Shown: positions 8,349 through 17,479, counted from the stretch's first letter. The stretch: 61,860 nt of DNA from Sporomusa acidovorans (GCF_900101845.1 NZ_FNAM01000035.1:1-61860), one strand, 5' to 3'. Program-made: numbers and translations. The notes: generated by a model not told the origin, from the letters alone.

Positions 8349-8549
8349 ACGCTTTAATTGTAAAGAATTAGAAAGATTAAAAATAGAAGACAATATAAGC
8401 TATATATTAGTTTATGGCTTGATAAAAAACAGACACTATTTGTTGAGAAACGATAGTGCCTATTTTATTGCTTTATGTTCCAAAAATTCTCCTTAATATA
8501 TACAAAAAAATTTTTATGACGATCCAACAGTGACAAATGTACTTTTTCT

Positions 8550-8607
8550 GTGAACAGATAAAAATACTGACATTTAATAATGTGGTTCAACAAGTATTGC
8601 GTAGAAT
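8550..8607 (+). promoter_or_regulatory. Promoter unit P0 with shared upstream box
   Basis: GTGAACAGATAAA (from 8550) matches the boxes of P1 and P2. A -10 TAGAAT lies at 8602-8607, 52 bases from the start of the box. The -35 is poor. Confidence 0.4.
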
Positions 8608-8610
8608 TAC

Positions 8611-8680
8611 ATAGGTCTAAAGTCCCGAATGTTATTTATCTTGCGATACCAGCTATAGCGTGTCGAAGATAGTAACAATA
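8611..8680 (+). ncRNA. Untranslated element A, similar to element B
   Basis: The segment starts ATAGGTCTAAAGTCC and contains TTGCGATACCAGCTATAG enclosed by an ATCTT...AAGAT stem. Element B 290 bases downstream has the same two blocks. No known riboswitch class was recognised. Confidence 0.4.
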
Positions 8681-8826
8681 AAATTGTTGAAAATAATTGA
8701 CCCTGTAGTAGAATAAACATTGCCGGCTGAATTTACAGTTATTGCCAATAAAAATCTTTGCTCTTTGAGTGATTGATCGTTTGATTTATATTTTATACCT
8801 CGGTGATGTAAGTAAAGGGGCTACTC

Positions 8827-8887
8827 GTGAACGGATAAACGCAACTTACACAAAATGGCTTGTTTGGTAAATTCTGTCTGGTATAAT
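8827..8887 (+). promoter_or_regulatory. Promoter P1 of the LytTR gene with shared operator-like box
   Basis: GTGAACGGATAAACGCAA (8827-8844) lies 55 bases upstream of TATAAT (8882-8887). TTGTTT (8860-8865) is 16 bases before the -10. The same arrangement is found in P2 before the polysaccharide operon. The reverse strand of the box contains GTTNAT-like half sites, as LytTR proteins bind. Confidence 0.6.
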
Positions 8888-8896
8888 GAATAAAAA

Positions 8897-8962
8897 ATAG
8901 GTCAAAGGTCCTAGAAAACACGGAATGCGCTTAACTTTGCGATACTGATTATAGTTGTTAAG
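8897..8962 (+). ncRNA. Untranslated element B, similar to element A
   Basis: The segment starts AATAGGTCAAAGGTCC and contains TTGCGATACTGATTATAG inside a stem GCTTAAC / GTTAAGGC. The stem differs from that of element A while the loop is kept, which is what a structured RNA would show. It begins about 10 bases after the P1 -10 box. Confidence 0.45.
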
Positions 8963-9142
8963 GCAAAAATATAAAAATTATTAATAAGAATTGACTTTAC
9001 TTTAAGTCTACATTCTTCCATGTTTATCTCCGGACAATATGCTATGGATTCCTTTGATAGTTTGAGCCTTTGTCTCATCACAGTGTGTTGGACTAGTCGT
9101 GCTATGGCTAGAGTAAAACCCGCTTTCTAGGAGGATGGAGAG

Positions 9143-9892
9143 ATGGTGAAAGTCATTTTAGTTAATAATGAGCATTGTTCGTTGGAGGAACTGGCGTGCG
9201 TGTTCGGCCCAAATGTGGAGGTTGCCGGCAGATTTCTTAACTTATCTGAAGCTATGGCTCAAATAAGAGAAATGAAAGCGAATGCCATGTTCTTAAACAA
9301 TGATGCTAGTGACAAAGAAAGGCTAAAGGTAGTGAATACGGCAATCGGACGAACTTCAGATAACGGTGTTGTTTTTGTCTTAACGAGTGCGCAACCTAAT
9401 GGAAAGCGAATTAAAGAGTTGCGTATCCCTGCCATATCGGCCAACAACGAAACTAAAGCTGCCCATGGCAATCCAATAGCAAATAAGACAGAAGAGATGG
9501 TACATCAATATGCACTTAGAAAAAAATCGGAACGGATAACGCTGTGGGAAAATGAGCGGATCGTATTGATAAATGCCGCTAAAATTGCCTGCTGTTTTAT
9601 GCAAAAAGGACAGCGGAAAGTAACTGTTGCGGTTGAGAACAAGCTTTATAAAAGTAACGATACATTAAACGCCTTTATTGATAAGATTGGCCAAAGCCAG
9701 CTAATACGTTGCCACCGTAGTTTTGCTCTCAACCCCAATTATTTGTTAGAAATGGTTCCCGCAGAAAATAATACTATGGTTGCCAAGGTTGCCGGTTATG
9801 ACCGTGAAATTCCGATTAGCAGGCAATATAGTCCGGTACTTAGGAGTATAGCCGGACTACATATTCGTGCTGATTGTAAAAAAATATTTTAA
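9143..9892 (+). CDS. LytTR-family transcriptional regulator with degenerate receiver
   Basis: The 249-residue protein has a receiver-like N-terminal part (1-115) and a C-terminal LytTR DNA-binding domain (about 145-245; VAVENKLYKSNDTLNAFIDK, then IRCHRSFALNPNYL). At the place where a receiver carries its phosphorylated aspartate it reads AMFLNND, so the acceptor appears replaced by asparagine and control by phosphorylation is doubtful. The gene stands alone before the polysaccharide operon and shares promoter boxes with it, so it probably regulates both itself and the operon. RBS is AGGAGGATGGAGAG. No partner histidine kinase is nearby. Confidence 0.82.
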   Translation: MVKVILVNNEHCSLEELACVFGPNVEVAGRFLNLSEAMAQIREMKANAMFLNNDASDKERLKVVNTAIGRTSDNGVVFVLTSAQPNGKRIKELRIPAISANNETKAAHGNPIANKTEEMVHQYALRKKSERITLWENERIVLINAAKIACCFMQKGQRKVTVAVENKLYKSNDTLNAFIDKIGQSQLIRCHRSFALNPNYLLEMVPAENNTMVAKVAGYDREIPISRQYSPVLRSIAGLHIRADCKKIF

Positions 9893-9909
9893 ATTAGGAT
9901 AATCAACTA

Positions 9910-9971
9910 ATGAACGTATAAACGCAATTCATACAAAAATCACTTGTTTGCAAAAGTCTGTAGAGTATAAT
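9910..9971 (+). promoter_or_regulatory. Promoter P2 of the polysaccharide operon
   Basis: ATGAACGTATAAACGCAA (9910-9927) precedes TATAAT (9966-9971) by 56 bases, and TTGTTT (9944-9949) by 16. The 70-base stretch matches P1 at most positions. Confidence 0.6.
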
Positions 9972-10037
9972 TAAGATCTGTATTAACAATATTTACCAAA
10001 CGGTTGCCGCTGTAAATAAAGGACACGGAGGTTGTTA

Positions 10038-10664
10038 ATGAAAAAATTGGTAGGTGTCATCCTGGTTCTGGTCATGCTGCTGAGCATTGTCAATATTACT
10101 TATGCCGAAGATTATCTTCTTGGACCGGGCGATGTGATAGCCATCGGTGTACTGGGGTTTGACGAATTGCAGGTGAAAGACTTGACTGTTAGGAATGACG
10201 GCAAAATTGCCTTTCCAATAGTCGGCGAGGTACAGGCCGGTGGACTTTCTCCCGGCCAGTTAACTAAGGTTATTACCGCAGGCATCAGTCGCTATACGAA
10301 AGACCCGCAGGTAACCATTAACGTTTTAAAATTCCGTACTACCCGCATTTACGTATTGGGCGAGGTTGCCAAGCCCGGACTCTATGAACTGGAGAAGCAA
10401 CATACGTTAATTGACGCCATAGGTGCCGCCGGCGGTTATACCAAGGATGCCCTGAAAAAGAAAGTTTTTATTATTCGTAAAGATAGCACCACTAAACCGG
10501 TAGCGGTTAATCTTCTTAAGTTGCTGCGCGATGGCGACATGTCGCAAAATTATCTCTTACATGATGGCGATACGGTATACCTTGCACCTAACGGGCGGAT
10601 CGATATTAGCCGGGATATACTCCCGTTTATGTATCTTGCTGCACAGATTGCCGACAATGATTAG
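10038..10664 (+). CDS. Wza-like polysaccharide export protein (SLBB)
   Basis: This 208-residue protein has a signal peptide (1-22, ending TYA), a polysaccharide export domain (YLLGPGDVIAIGVLG onward) and one SLBB domain (TRIYVLGEVAKPGLYEL). It probably forms or contacts the outer envelope exit channel for the polymer. The presence of a Wza-type protein agrees with a Firmicute that has an outer membrane. It is shorter than E. coli Wza and lacks its C-terminal amphipathic barrel helix, as common in this family. The ATG at 10038 follows CACGGAGGTTG. It is the first gene of the operon driven by P2. Confidence 0.85.
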   Translation: MKKLVGVILVLVMLLSIVNITYAEDYLLGPGDVIAIGVLGFDELQVKDLTVRNDGKIAFPIVGEVQAGGLSPGQLTKVITAGISRYTKDPQVTINVLKFRTTRIYVLGEVAKPGLYELEKQHTLIDAIGAAGGYTKDALKKKVFIIRKDSTTKPVAVNLLKLLRDGDMSQNYLLHDGDTVYLAPNGRIDISRDILPFMYLAAQIADND

Positions 10665-10706
10665 AAGGTAGGGACAACGCTGAAAAAATAACGGAGGATT
10701 TCTAGT

Positions 10707-12143
10707 ATGATTCAGAAAACAATCAATCTGCAAGATTGTGCTGCGATTGTAAAAAAAAGGTTTTGGCTAATCCTGGTGATTAGTTTGGTAGGTCTCCTGG
10801 CAGCGATACTTATTAATTTAATGGTTCCACCAACCTATGAAGCGGTAACAAGTCTGAGGGTTAAAGTACCGAGAGGACTTGCAACCTCACTCTTGTCAGA
10901 TATGCCGGGAGCTTCAACGGCTGACAGCAGACAAAACCTGGCCAATTATGCCGAAATGCTTAAAAGCCGTACGGTAGTGCAACCGGCAATTGATCGGGTC
11001 TATGCGAATGAGAACGTTGTACCCCAATATGAACAACTGGTAGGTCGTATCAATGTACAACCCTCGAAAACCGCCGATATGTTGTACGTAAGGGTCCAAG
11101 CCAGGACTCCGGATGAAGCACAGTTAATAGCCAATGCTCTTAGTGATTCCCTTATTTCCTTACTTACGGCTGAGCAAGGAGCGGTGCGAGAGTTCATCGG
11201 CCAGCGCTTGCAGGAATCAAAGCAGGAACTGGAAAAAGCGGAAAGTGCTTTGGAACAATATAAGCGGACACAAAAGATGGTTGCTCCCGATGTACAGTCT
11301 AAGGCGATGCTGGATAAAATGATCGGCATTGATAAACTTAAAGCAGAGAACCGAGTCAATTTAATGGCCGCGCAGGCAAAGTTGAGCAGTATCGATAACC
11401 AGTTAGCGGGAGAAAAACCAGGTTTTATTGCCGATAATCCACTTATTCAACAGTACAAGTCTAAATTGGCGGATCTGGAAGTGGAATTAGTAAGTACCTT
11501 GCCTAAGTATTCTGAAAGTCATCCTAAGGTAATCTCTCTCAGAGCAGCTATTGAGGAAGTTAAAGCAAAATTGAAAAACGAAGCCGCCCTGGTTGTTAAC
11601 GCTGATGCTGCTTCCGGCAACGCCATTCATCAGAATTTGCTGCAGGGAAAAATTACCGCTGAAGCAGAAGTTGCCGCCACAACGGCGCAAAGAAGTGCGC
11701 TTGACAGTATCATCGCCGCCAGTGATAAAGAACTGTCAGCGTTACCAGCCAAGGAACAGGGAATAACCCGTTTAATGCGAGAGGCACAGGTTGCTCAAGA
11801 GATCTATATCATGTTAGACAAACGCTACGAAGAAGCACGAATTAATGAGGTTATGCGCCCCTCTGATGTAAAAGTCCTTGATCCTGCGATTGTTCCCCAA
11901 GTGCCGATTAAACCTAACATAGTAATCAATGCATTTATCGGTGCGTTGATAGGATTATTTGCCGGTACAACAGTAGCACTTTTCTTAGAATTAACAAACT
12001 GGACAATTCGTAATGAACAAGAGGCTATGGAGTTGTTAAGTTTACCTGTTATTGGAATTATCCCGGATTTTGCAAAACCGGTAACTAAGAAAGAACTCCT
12101 TTGGCATAAAATCCGTAAATTATTCTTCCGTAGAAAGCATTAA
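10707..12143 (+). CDS. Wzz/GumC-type chain-length determinant membrane protein
   Basis: The 478-residue protein has a membrane segment near 18-38, a long periplasmic coiled-coil region (about 170-400) and a second membrane segment near 405-430, followed by a short basic tail. This is the polysaccharide copolymerase layout. The kinase domain found in Wzc is not fused but is encoded by the next gene. Together they should control polymer length and export. The start ATG at 10707 follows ACGGAGGATTTC. Confidence 0.87.
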   Translation: MIQKTINLQDCAAIVKKRFWLILVISLVGLLAAILINLMVPPTYEAVTSLRVKVPRGLATSLLSDMPGASTADSRQNLANYAEMLKSRTVVQPAIDRVYANENVVPQYEQLVGRINVQPSKTADMLYVRVQARTPDEAQLIANALSDSLISLLTAEQGAVREFIGQRLQESKQELEKAESALEQYKRTQKMVAPDVQSKAMLDKMIGIDKLKAENRVNLMAAQAKLSSIDNQLAGEKPGFIADNPLIQQYKSKLADLEVELVSTLPKYSESHPKVISLRAAIEEVKAKLKNEAALVVNADAASGNAIHQNLLQGKITAEAEVAATTAQRSALDSIIAASDKELSALPAKEQGITRLMREAQVAQEIYIMLDKRYEEARINEVMRPSDVKVLDPAIVPQVPIKPNIVINAFIGALIGLFAGTTVALFLELTNWTIRNEQEAMELLSLPVIGIIPDFAKPVTKKELLWHKIRKLFFRRKH

Positions 12144-12168
12144 ATTGAGATGATTGGAGGTGAGATCA

Positions 12169-12858
12169 TTGAAAAGCCAATTGTATCTAAATAATGTGAT
12201 TGACCAAACATCTCTTACTAAAGAAGCCTTTCGAGTCATAAGAACAAAAATTTTATATTCCAAGTTATATGCCAATACCAAGTCCCTGTTGTTTACAAGT
12301 GCCGGAGCGGGAGAAGGAAAGTCCATGGTTGTTATCAATACAGCCATTACTTTAGCCCAGACCGGGAAAAAGGTAATAATATTGGACTGTGATTTACGCA
12401 ATCCCAGTCAACACAAGCTTTTTGTAAAACCTAATATTGGGTTAACAAATTTTTTTGATCAACCATGTTCCATCAATAATATCGTGCAAGACACAGGCAT
12501 TCATAATCTCCAGTTGGTTACCAGCGGGCCTATACCGGCAAACCCTGCTGAATTGCTGGATTCCAATCAATTGACGGAAATACTATCCTTGCTGTGCAAC
12601 CGGTCAGACTACTTGCTTATTGACAGTCCGCCGGTACTGCCGGTTACCGATGCCTGCATACTCGGATCAAAGGCCGATGGAATTTTGCTGGTGGTAAGCA
12701 TTGGGAAAGTAAGACCCGAAATGTTGCAAAGAGCAAAGGCTCATTTGGAAGAGGCTAACGGTAATCTTCTGGGCTTAATTATTAACCGTTCTGAATTATA
12801 CAGTGAGCAGCGGGCCTACTATCACTATTATGAAAATATTGCTAAAACAGCAAATTAA
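12169..12858 (+). CDS. Bacterial tyrosine kinase of the CpsD/CapB type
   Basis: The 229-residue P-loop protein has Walker A SAGAGEGKSMV, Walker A' VIILDCDLRNP and Walker B YLLIDSPPV, the BY-kinase triad. Its C-terminus holds the tyrosine cluster RAYYHYYENI, the expected autophosphorylation site. It should act with the preceding copolymerase at the inner face of the cytoplasmic membrane. An upstream in-frame TTG (12154) overlaps the RBS, so TTG at 12169 behind TTGGAGGTGAG is preferred. The protein ends 5 bases before the next start. Confidence 0.85.
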   Translation: MKSQLYLNNVIDQTSLTKEAFRVIRTKILYSKLYANTKSLLFTSAGAGEGKSMVVINTAITLAQTGKKVIILDCDLRNPSQHKLFVKPNIGLTNFFDQPCSINNIVQDTGIHNLQLVTSGPIPANPAELLDSNQLTEILSLLCNRSDYLLIDSPPVLPVTDACILGSKADGILLVVSIGKVRPEMLQRAKAHLEEANGNLLGLIINRSELYSEQRAYYHYYENIAKTAN

Positions 12859-12863
12859 CTTTT

Positions 12864-14795
12864 ATGGGAGATGCTGGAATGCGACGCAACATGCGCTTGG
12901 TTTTGTTGGTATTGATTGATATAGCAATAGTTAGTATAGTACCGCTGCTGGCACTGATCATACGCTTCGAAGAAATGGCCGATATGGAGCCTTATTTTAA
13001 CATACTATGTTCAATTCTGCCGGTAATTATTACAGTTCGCCTGCTGTGTTTCTATAGTTTTGGCTTATATCACCGTTTATGGCGTTATGCCAGTATTAAT
13101 GAATTATTTGCGATTGGGTCGGCAGTAACTGTAAGTTCGATTATCCTTGCGGTATATACAGCTTTTGTAGGTCCTGTTATACCGAGAAGCATTCATTTTA
13201 TTAGTTGGATTTTTACGATCTTTGTAATTGGGTTTTCCCGCTTATGCCTGAGAATCCTTTTTTATCTGCGTCATAAGCGCAGCGAAAAGATGTGTTGTAA
13301 TGTATTAATTGTCGGCGCCGGTGATGCCGGAGCTATGATTGCCAGAGAAATTAAACAGCGATATCACGAAAGCAAAAAGTTGGTGGGCTTTGTTGATGAT
13401 GACCCATATAAGCAAAACAAAATGATGTTCGGGATAAAAATACTCGGAGGGCGGTCAACGATCAGACGATTTGTGAATGATTTTCAGGTGCAAGAAATTA
13501 TTATTGCCTTACCTTCCGCCGGTGGCAACATAGTGCGGGATATCGTGCAAGAATGCAAAGATACCGGCTGTGCGGTTAAAACCCTGCCGGGAATATATGA
13601 ACTACTTGATGGCAAAGTCACGATCCAGCAGCTGCGGGATGTTGACGTAGAGGATTTGCTAAAACGGGAACCTGTCCGACTGAATCTGGACGAGATTGCC
13701 GGATATATTACCGGCAAAAAGGTACTGGTAACAGGTGCCGGGGGATCAATCGGCTCGGAGCTATGCCGTCAAATTGCAAAGCTGTCGCCGGGTTGCCTGT
13801 GCCTCCTTGGTAAAGGGGAAAATAGCATTTACGAAATTGACAGGGAATTGGGCACAAAATTTCCTCAACTAGACATTCGGCCCATTATTGCTGACATACG
13901 TGACAAGGAGAGAATGGACGAAGTTTTCTCCAGTAACACGCCGCAAGTCGTTTTTCATGCTGCAGCCCACAAACACGTACCGCTTATGGAAATGCAACCG
14001 AAAGAGGCTGTGCGCAATAACATCTTTGGCACGAAAGTGCTGGCTGAAGCAGCAGACAAGTTCGGGGCAGAAGTCTTTGTCATGGTTTCAACAGACAAAG
14101 CAGTCAACCCGACCAGTGTCATGGGGGCTACCAAAAGAGTGGCCGAATTAGTGATTCAAAGTATCAATCATTGCAGTAATACAAAATTCGTTGCCGTTCG
14201 TTTTGGCAATGTACTTGGCAGCCGCGGCAGCGTAATACCGCTTTTTAAAAAGCAAATAGCCGCAGGGGGACCAATTACCATTACTCACCCGGACATGAGA
14301 CGCTACTTCATGACTATTCCCGAAGCCGTACAACTAATACTACAAGCCGGCTCAATGGCCAAGGGCGGAGAAGTCTTTGTTCTGGATATGGGCAAACCGG
14401 TTAAAATTGTCGATTTAGCCCGTGACCTGATAGAACTTTCAGGGTTGATACCGTCTATAGACATAGCCGTAGAGTATACCGGAATAAGGCCAGGCGAAAA
14501 GTTGTTTGAAGAGCTGCTTACTGCCGATGAAGGCACTAATGCAACCAAACATGAGAAAATTTTTGTCGCCAATATAAAAGCTGTTGATGAAGTGCAATTC
14601 AGTCAAGGAATTATAGCCCTGAGGAGGGCGGTGAATAATAATGAGTTAATGGGGATTATTCGAAAAATGGTACCGATGTATTCAGTGGCGATTTTATCTA
14701 ATAATGACTCAACGTGCAACCAAGCAACAACAAAAGACGGCGAAAGCAACGGCTACGCTCGATCCTACCAGACGGCAGCAGGAATGTTACGATAA
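12864..14795 (+). CDS. CapD/FlaA1-type membrane nucleotide-sugar dehydratase
   Basis: The 643-residue protein has four N-terminal membrane helices (about 10-125), a first Rossmann-like domain (GAGDAGAMIAREI) and a C-terminal extended SDR domain with GAGGSIGSELCRQI and STDKAVNPTSVMGATKRVAE. These are features of UDP-GlcNAc 4,6-dehydratases such as PglF, WbpM and CapD. It likely makes the keto-sugar precursor of an amino or deoxy sugar in the repeat unit. An alternative ATG at 12879 has a better RBS (GGGAG) and would lose five residues. The last 40 residues are a polar tail not needed for the fold. Confidence 0.87.
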   Translation: MGDAGMRRNMRLVLLVLIDIAIVSIVPLLALIIRFEEMADMEPYFNILCSILPVIITVRLLCFYSFGLYHRLWRYASINELFAIGSAVTVSSIILAVYTAFVGPVIPRSIHFISWIFTIFVIGFSRLCLRILFYLRHKRSEKMCCNVLIVGAGDAGAMIAREIKQRYHESKKLVGFVDDDPYKQNKMMFGIKILGGRSTIRRFVNDFQVQEIIIALPSAGGNIVRDIVQECKDTGCAVKTLPGIYELLDGKVTIQQLRDVDVEDLLKREPVRLNLDEIAGYITGKKVLVTGAGGSIGSELCRQIAKLSPGCLCLLGKGENSIYEIDRELGTKFPQLDIRPIIADIRDKERMDEVFSSNTPQVVFHAAAHKHVPLMEMQPKEAVRNNIFGTKVLAEAADKFGAEVFVMVSTDKAVNPTSVMGATKRVAELVIQSINHCSNTKFVAVRFGNVLGSRGSVIPLFKKQIAAGGPITITHPDMRRYFMTIPEAVQLILQAGSMAKGGEVFVLDMGKPVKIVDLARDLIELSGLIPSIDIAVEYTGIRPGEKLFEELLTADEGTNATKHEKIFVANIKAVDEVQFSQGIIALRRAVNNNELMGIIRKMVPMYSVAILSNNDSTCNQATTKDGESNGYARSYQTAAGMLR

Positions 14796-14829
14796 ACCCA
14801 GGGTATAGTGATACAAAGGAGAGAATCTA

Positions 14830-16071
14830 TTGCGAACTAGTTGGAGTGAGATCTATAAAAAATTGTCTCCTGAACTAAGGTTAATATTACTATGTTCTAA
14901 TATAGAGACGAGGGACGCTAATCGTAGACAGATAAAATTGTTAATTAGTGGTAACGTTAATTGGCCTGACTTTACTCGTTTAGTATTACGTCACAGGCTA
15001 TATCCTATCGTTTATCGATATTTTAAAAAGTTAGCACATCCTGGAGTACCTGACGACGTAATGACAAACTTAAGTCAATTTGATAAAGAGAACATTTACA
15101 AAACTCTAAAAATGCTAACGGAATTTCAAACACTATTAAAATCTTTTGATGAAGGCGGAATTACTGCGGTACCCATTAAGGGATTTCCCCTTGCATACCA
15201 GCTTTTTGGCGATATTACACTTAGGACGTCAAGGGATTTAGATATATTGATAAGTCCAGTTGATGTTGATAGATCAATGAAAATACTAGAAAGAAAAGGA
15301 TATGTTTGTAACCAATCACTAAACGGTGCATTTTCCTTAAAGAGATGGATGAAATTCAACAAGCATTTGGAGTATCAAAATCATCACCTAGGGATATGTG
15401 TGGAACTTCACTGGCGTTTGAATTGTCACTGTATGGATTTACCACAAGATATCATCAGGGGCAATATGCAACTAGTGCGAATGTTAGACTACTCAGTAAA
15501 AATTTTTGGGAGAGAATCACTTCTTCTGTATTTAGTCATTCATGGTGCAGCTCACGGTTGGTTCCGGCTTAAATGGTTACTCGATATTGACACAATGATC
15601 AGAAAAGGAGATTTTTGCTGGGATAAGTTATATCAGTTAGCCAACCATCTTGAGTTAAGAACTGTAGTTAATCAGACACTTATTTTAGTAAGGACGTTCT
15701 TTGGAACGCCTCTTCCCGACGATGTTACTCAATCAGCTAGGATGGATACGAGAGCACATTGCCTGGCAAACATGGCTCTACATTTAATAACAGATGAAGA
15801 TAATCAGCCGAGTAATACGAAACCTCTGATAGAAAAGTGTCAACTATTCTATAGGCAAAAACTATATGAATGTAGCCTGCTTAGAACTCAGAATAAACTA
15901 TCTTTTATTTCATGCGTTTTTTCACCGTCAGTCGAAGATCTAGAGCTTCTTCCGTTGCCTGAAAAGCTATATTTTATTTATTATATTATATCGCCTTTGA
16001 CATGGATCTATAGAAGCACATTTAAAGTTATGTTGAGCTTATTTCAAGGATGTGATAGCGATACACTTTAA
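14830..16071 (+). CDS. Nucleotidyltransferase-family protein (NTP_transf_5-like)
   Basis: The 413-residue protein has a nucleotidyltransferase-like core around TAVPIKGFPLAYQLFGD and RTSRDLDILIS (about 135-160), with the paired acidic residues of the fold, then VELHWRLN. Proteins of this family occur in polysaccharide and in lasso peptide loci; their substrate is not known. The start is TTG at 14830 behind AAAGGAGAGAAT. From this gene on, base composition becomes distinctly AT-rich compared with the export genes, suggesting that the sugar-specific part was acquired separately. Confidence 0.72.
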   Translation: MRTSWSEIYKKLSPELRLILLCSNIETRDANRRQIKLLISGNVNWPDFTRLVLRHRLYPIVYRYFKKLAHPGVPDDVMTNLSQFDKENIYKTLKMLTEFQTLLKSFDEGGITAVPIKGFPLAYQLFGDITLRTSRDLDILISPVDVDRSMKILERKGYVCNQSLNGAFSLKRWMKFNKHLEYQNHHLGICVELHWRLNCHCMDLPQDIIRGNMQLVRMLDYSVKIFGRESLLLYLVIHGAAHGWFRLKWLLDIDTMIRKGDFCWDKLYQLANHLELRTVVNQTLILVRTFFGTPLPDDVTQSARMDTRAHCLANMALHLITDEDNQPSNTKPLIEKCQLFYRQKLYECSLLRTQNKLSFISCVFSPSVEDLELLPLPEKLYFIYYIISPLTWIYRSTFKVMLSLFQGCDSDTL

Positions 16072-16124
16072 TATATTTGCAACTAACGGTTAGTTGGATG
16101 TAGAGAAAAAACGAGGGAGAGAAC

Positions 16125-16805
16125 ATGAGATATTTGGTTGTTGTTGCTCATCCTGATGATGAGGTTTTAGGAGCTGGGGCGACAATATACAAGCTTGCCC
16201 AAATTGGTCATAAAATAACTGTCTGTATTTTGTCGGGAGAAGTTAGTGCACGGGATCATCGGCCTAGAATAGACGAACTTCATAAAGATATTAATAGTTC
16301 TAGCAGTATTTTAGGGGTTAAAGGAGTTATTACAGGAGATTTCCCCAATATAGAATTTAACATAGTACCACATCTAAAATTAGTCCAATTTATTGAGTCA
16401 GCAATTATTGAGACAGAAGCAGAAATTGTCTTCACTCATCACCCCTCTGATCTAAATAATGATCATGTCCATACTTCTCTTGCCTGTCAAGCAGCCGTAA
16501 GGCTATTTCAAAGAAAAAGCGACGTCTGTCCTATTAGAGAACTGTTGTTTATGGAAGTACCGTCTGCCACAGAATGGGGATTGAATGAGGCTATACGCAA
16601 GTTTACTCCCAATACTTTTATTGAGGTAGACGAGAAAGGTGTAAATAAGAAGATTGAGGCACTTATACAGTACAGGGATGTTATGAGAGCTTACCCTCAT
16701 CCACGCAGTCAAGAAGCTATAAAAGGATTAGCTGCTTATCGCGGCGGGCAGGCAGGGATGATCTATGCGGAAGCCTTTGAATGTGTTTTTAGGAGAGGGC
16801 TTTAA
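16125..16805 (+). CDS. PIG-L/LmbE-type deacetylase
   Basis: This 226-residue protein begins YLVVVAHPDDEVLGAGATI, with the zinc-binding HPDDE motif, and has the distal histidine motif HHPSDLNNDHVH. The family removes N-acetyl groups from amino sugars. It may deacetylate a lipid- or nucleotide-linked sugar of the exopolysaccharide. It is followed closely by the initiating sugar transferase. RBS is GAGGGAGAG. Confidence 0.85.
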   Translation: MRYLVVVAHPDDEVLGAGATIYKLAQIGHKITVCILSGEVSARDHRPRIDELHKDINSSSSILGVKGVITGDFPNIEFNIVPHLKLVQFIESAIIETEAEIVFTHHPSDLNNDHVHTSLACQAAVRLFQRKSDVCPIRELLFMEVPSATEWGLNEAIRKFTPNTFIEVDEKGVNKKIEALIQYRDVMRAYPHPRSQEAIKGLAAYRGGQAGMIYAEAFECVFRRGL

Positions 16806-16817
16806 AGTGAGGTATAC

Positions 16818-17459
16818 ATGGAAGATAAAAAAATACAAAGAATGCTGAAACGGTTATTTGATATTTGTTTTTCGATACTCTTGTTCATAGGTACTTCACC
16901 AGTTCTACTTATAGCAATAGTGATCGTGAAATTATATTCTTCCGAGAGTCCGGCCTTTTTTAAACAGGTTCGCGTGGGATATAAATGTAAGCTGTTTACT
17001 ATATACAAGTTAAGAAGCATGACAAATGAACGTGATGAGAATGGTGAACTGCTGCCAGATCACAAGCGATTGAAGACTTGGGGAAAGGTTATAAGAAAAA
17101 CTAATATCGATGAAATACCTCAAGTAATAAACATCCTAAAAGGCGAAATGTCGTTGATTGGACCAAGACCCGTACTGCCATCTGATGTTGAAAAGTTTAA
17201 TAAATACCAGCTGCGTCGACAAGATGCACTGCCGGGAATATCAGGCTGGGAAGCGGTTAATGAATGGAATACTCCGACTTGGGAGAAGAAGTTTGAATAT
17301 GACATATACTATGTAGATAATTTTTCTCTTTGGCTGGACTTTAAAATCATTTTGAAAACGATATATGTAGTCTTTTTAGCCAAGCGCCCTGGAGAAGACT
17401 ATAGGCCGGCAAGGTTTGAAGGTAATAGTGTTTTTCAGAGACAGAAACCTCATGCATGA
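16818..17459 (+). CDS. Initiating sugar-phosphate transferase (PglC/WcaJ family)
   Basis: At 213 residues it is the short, single-domain form. One membrane-reentrant helix (FDICFSILLFIGTSPVLLI, about 15-33) precedes the cytoplasmic catalytic part with QVRVGYKCKLFTIYKLRSM, KTNIDEIPQVINILKG and GEMSLIGPRPVLP. It should transfer a sugar-1-phosphate to undecaprenyl phosphate and so start the repeat unit. The gene overlaps the open frame of the next gene by a few bases. Confidence 0.9.
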   Translation: MEDKKIQRMLKRLFDICFSILLFIGTSPVLLIAIVIVKLYSSESPAFFKQVRVGYKCKLFTIYKLRSMTNERDENGELLPDHKRLKTWGKVIRKTNIDEIPQVINILKGEMSLIGPRPVLPSDVEKFNKYQLRRQDALPGISGWEAVNEWNTPTWEKKFEYDIYYVDNFSLWLDFKIILKTIYVVFLAKRPGEDYRPARFEGNSVFQRQKPHA

Positions 17460-17479
17460 TTTATACGAGGAGTGATACT

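Larger units (their letters stand above)
8349..9142. other. Long intergenic region with duplicated promoter and leader
   Basis: No gene is supported in this stretch. It holds two promoter-plus-leader units (8550-8680 and 8827-8960), described separately, and a further untranslated stretch of about 180 bases before the LytTR gene. Short frames here lack RBS and protein-like composition. Confidence 0.6.

Noticed and set aside
8305..8496. 63-codon open frame after the radical SAM remnant
   Set aside because: It starts inside the remnant in another frame, has no RBS and its composition is not protein-like.
14830..16071. Nucleotidyltransferase-family gene as part of the RiPP cluster
   Set aside because: Such proteins occur in some lasso loci, but this gene is embedded in the polysaccharide operon 14 kb away.
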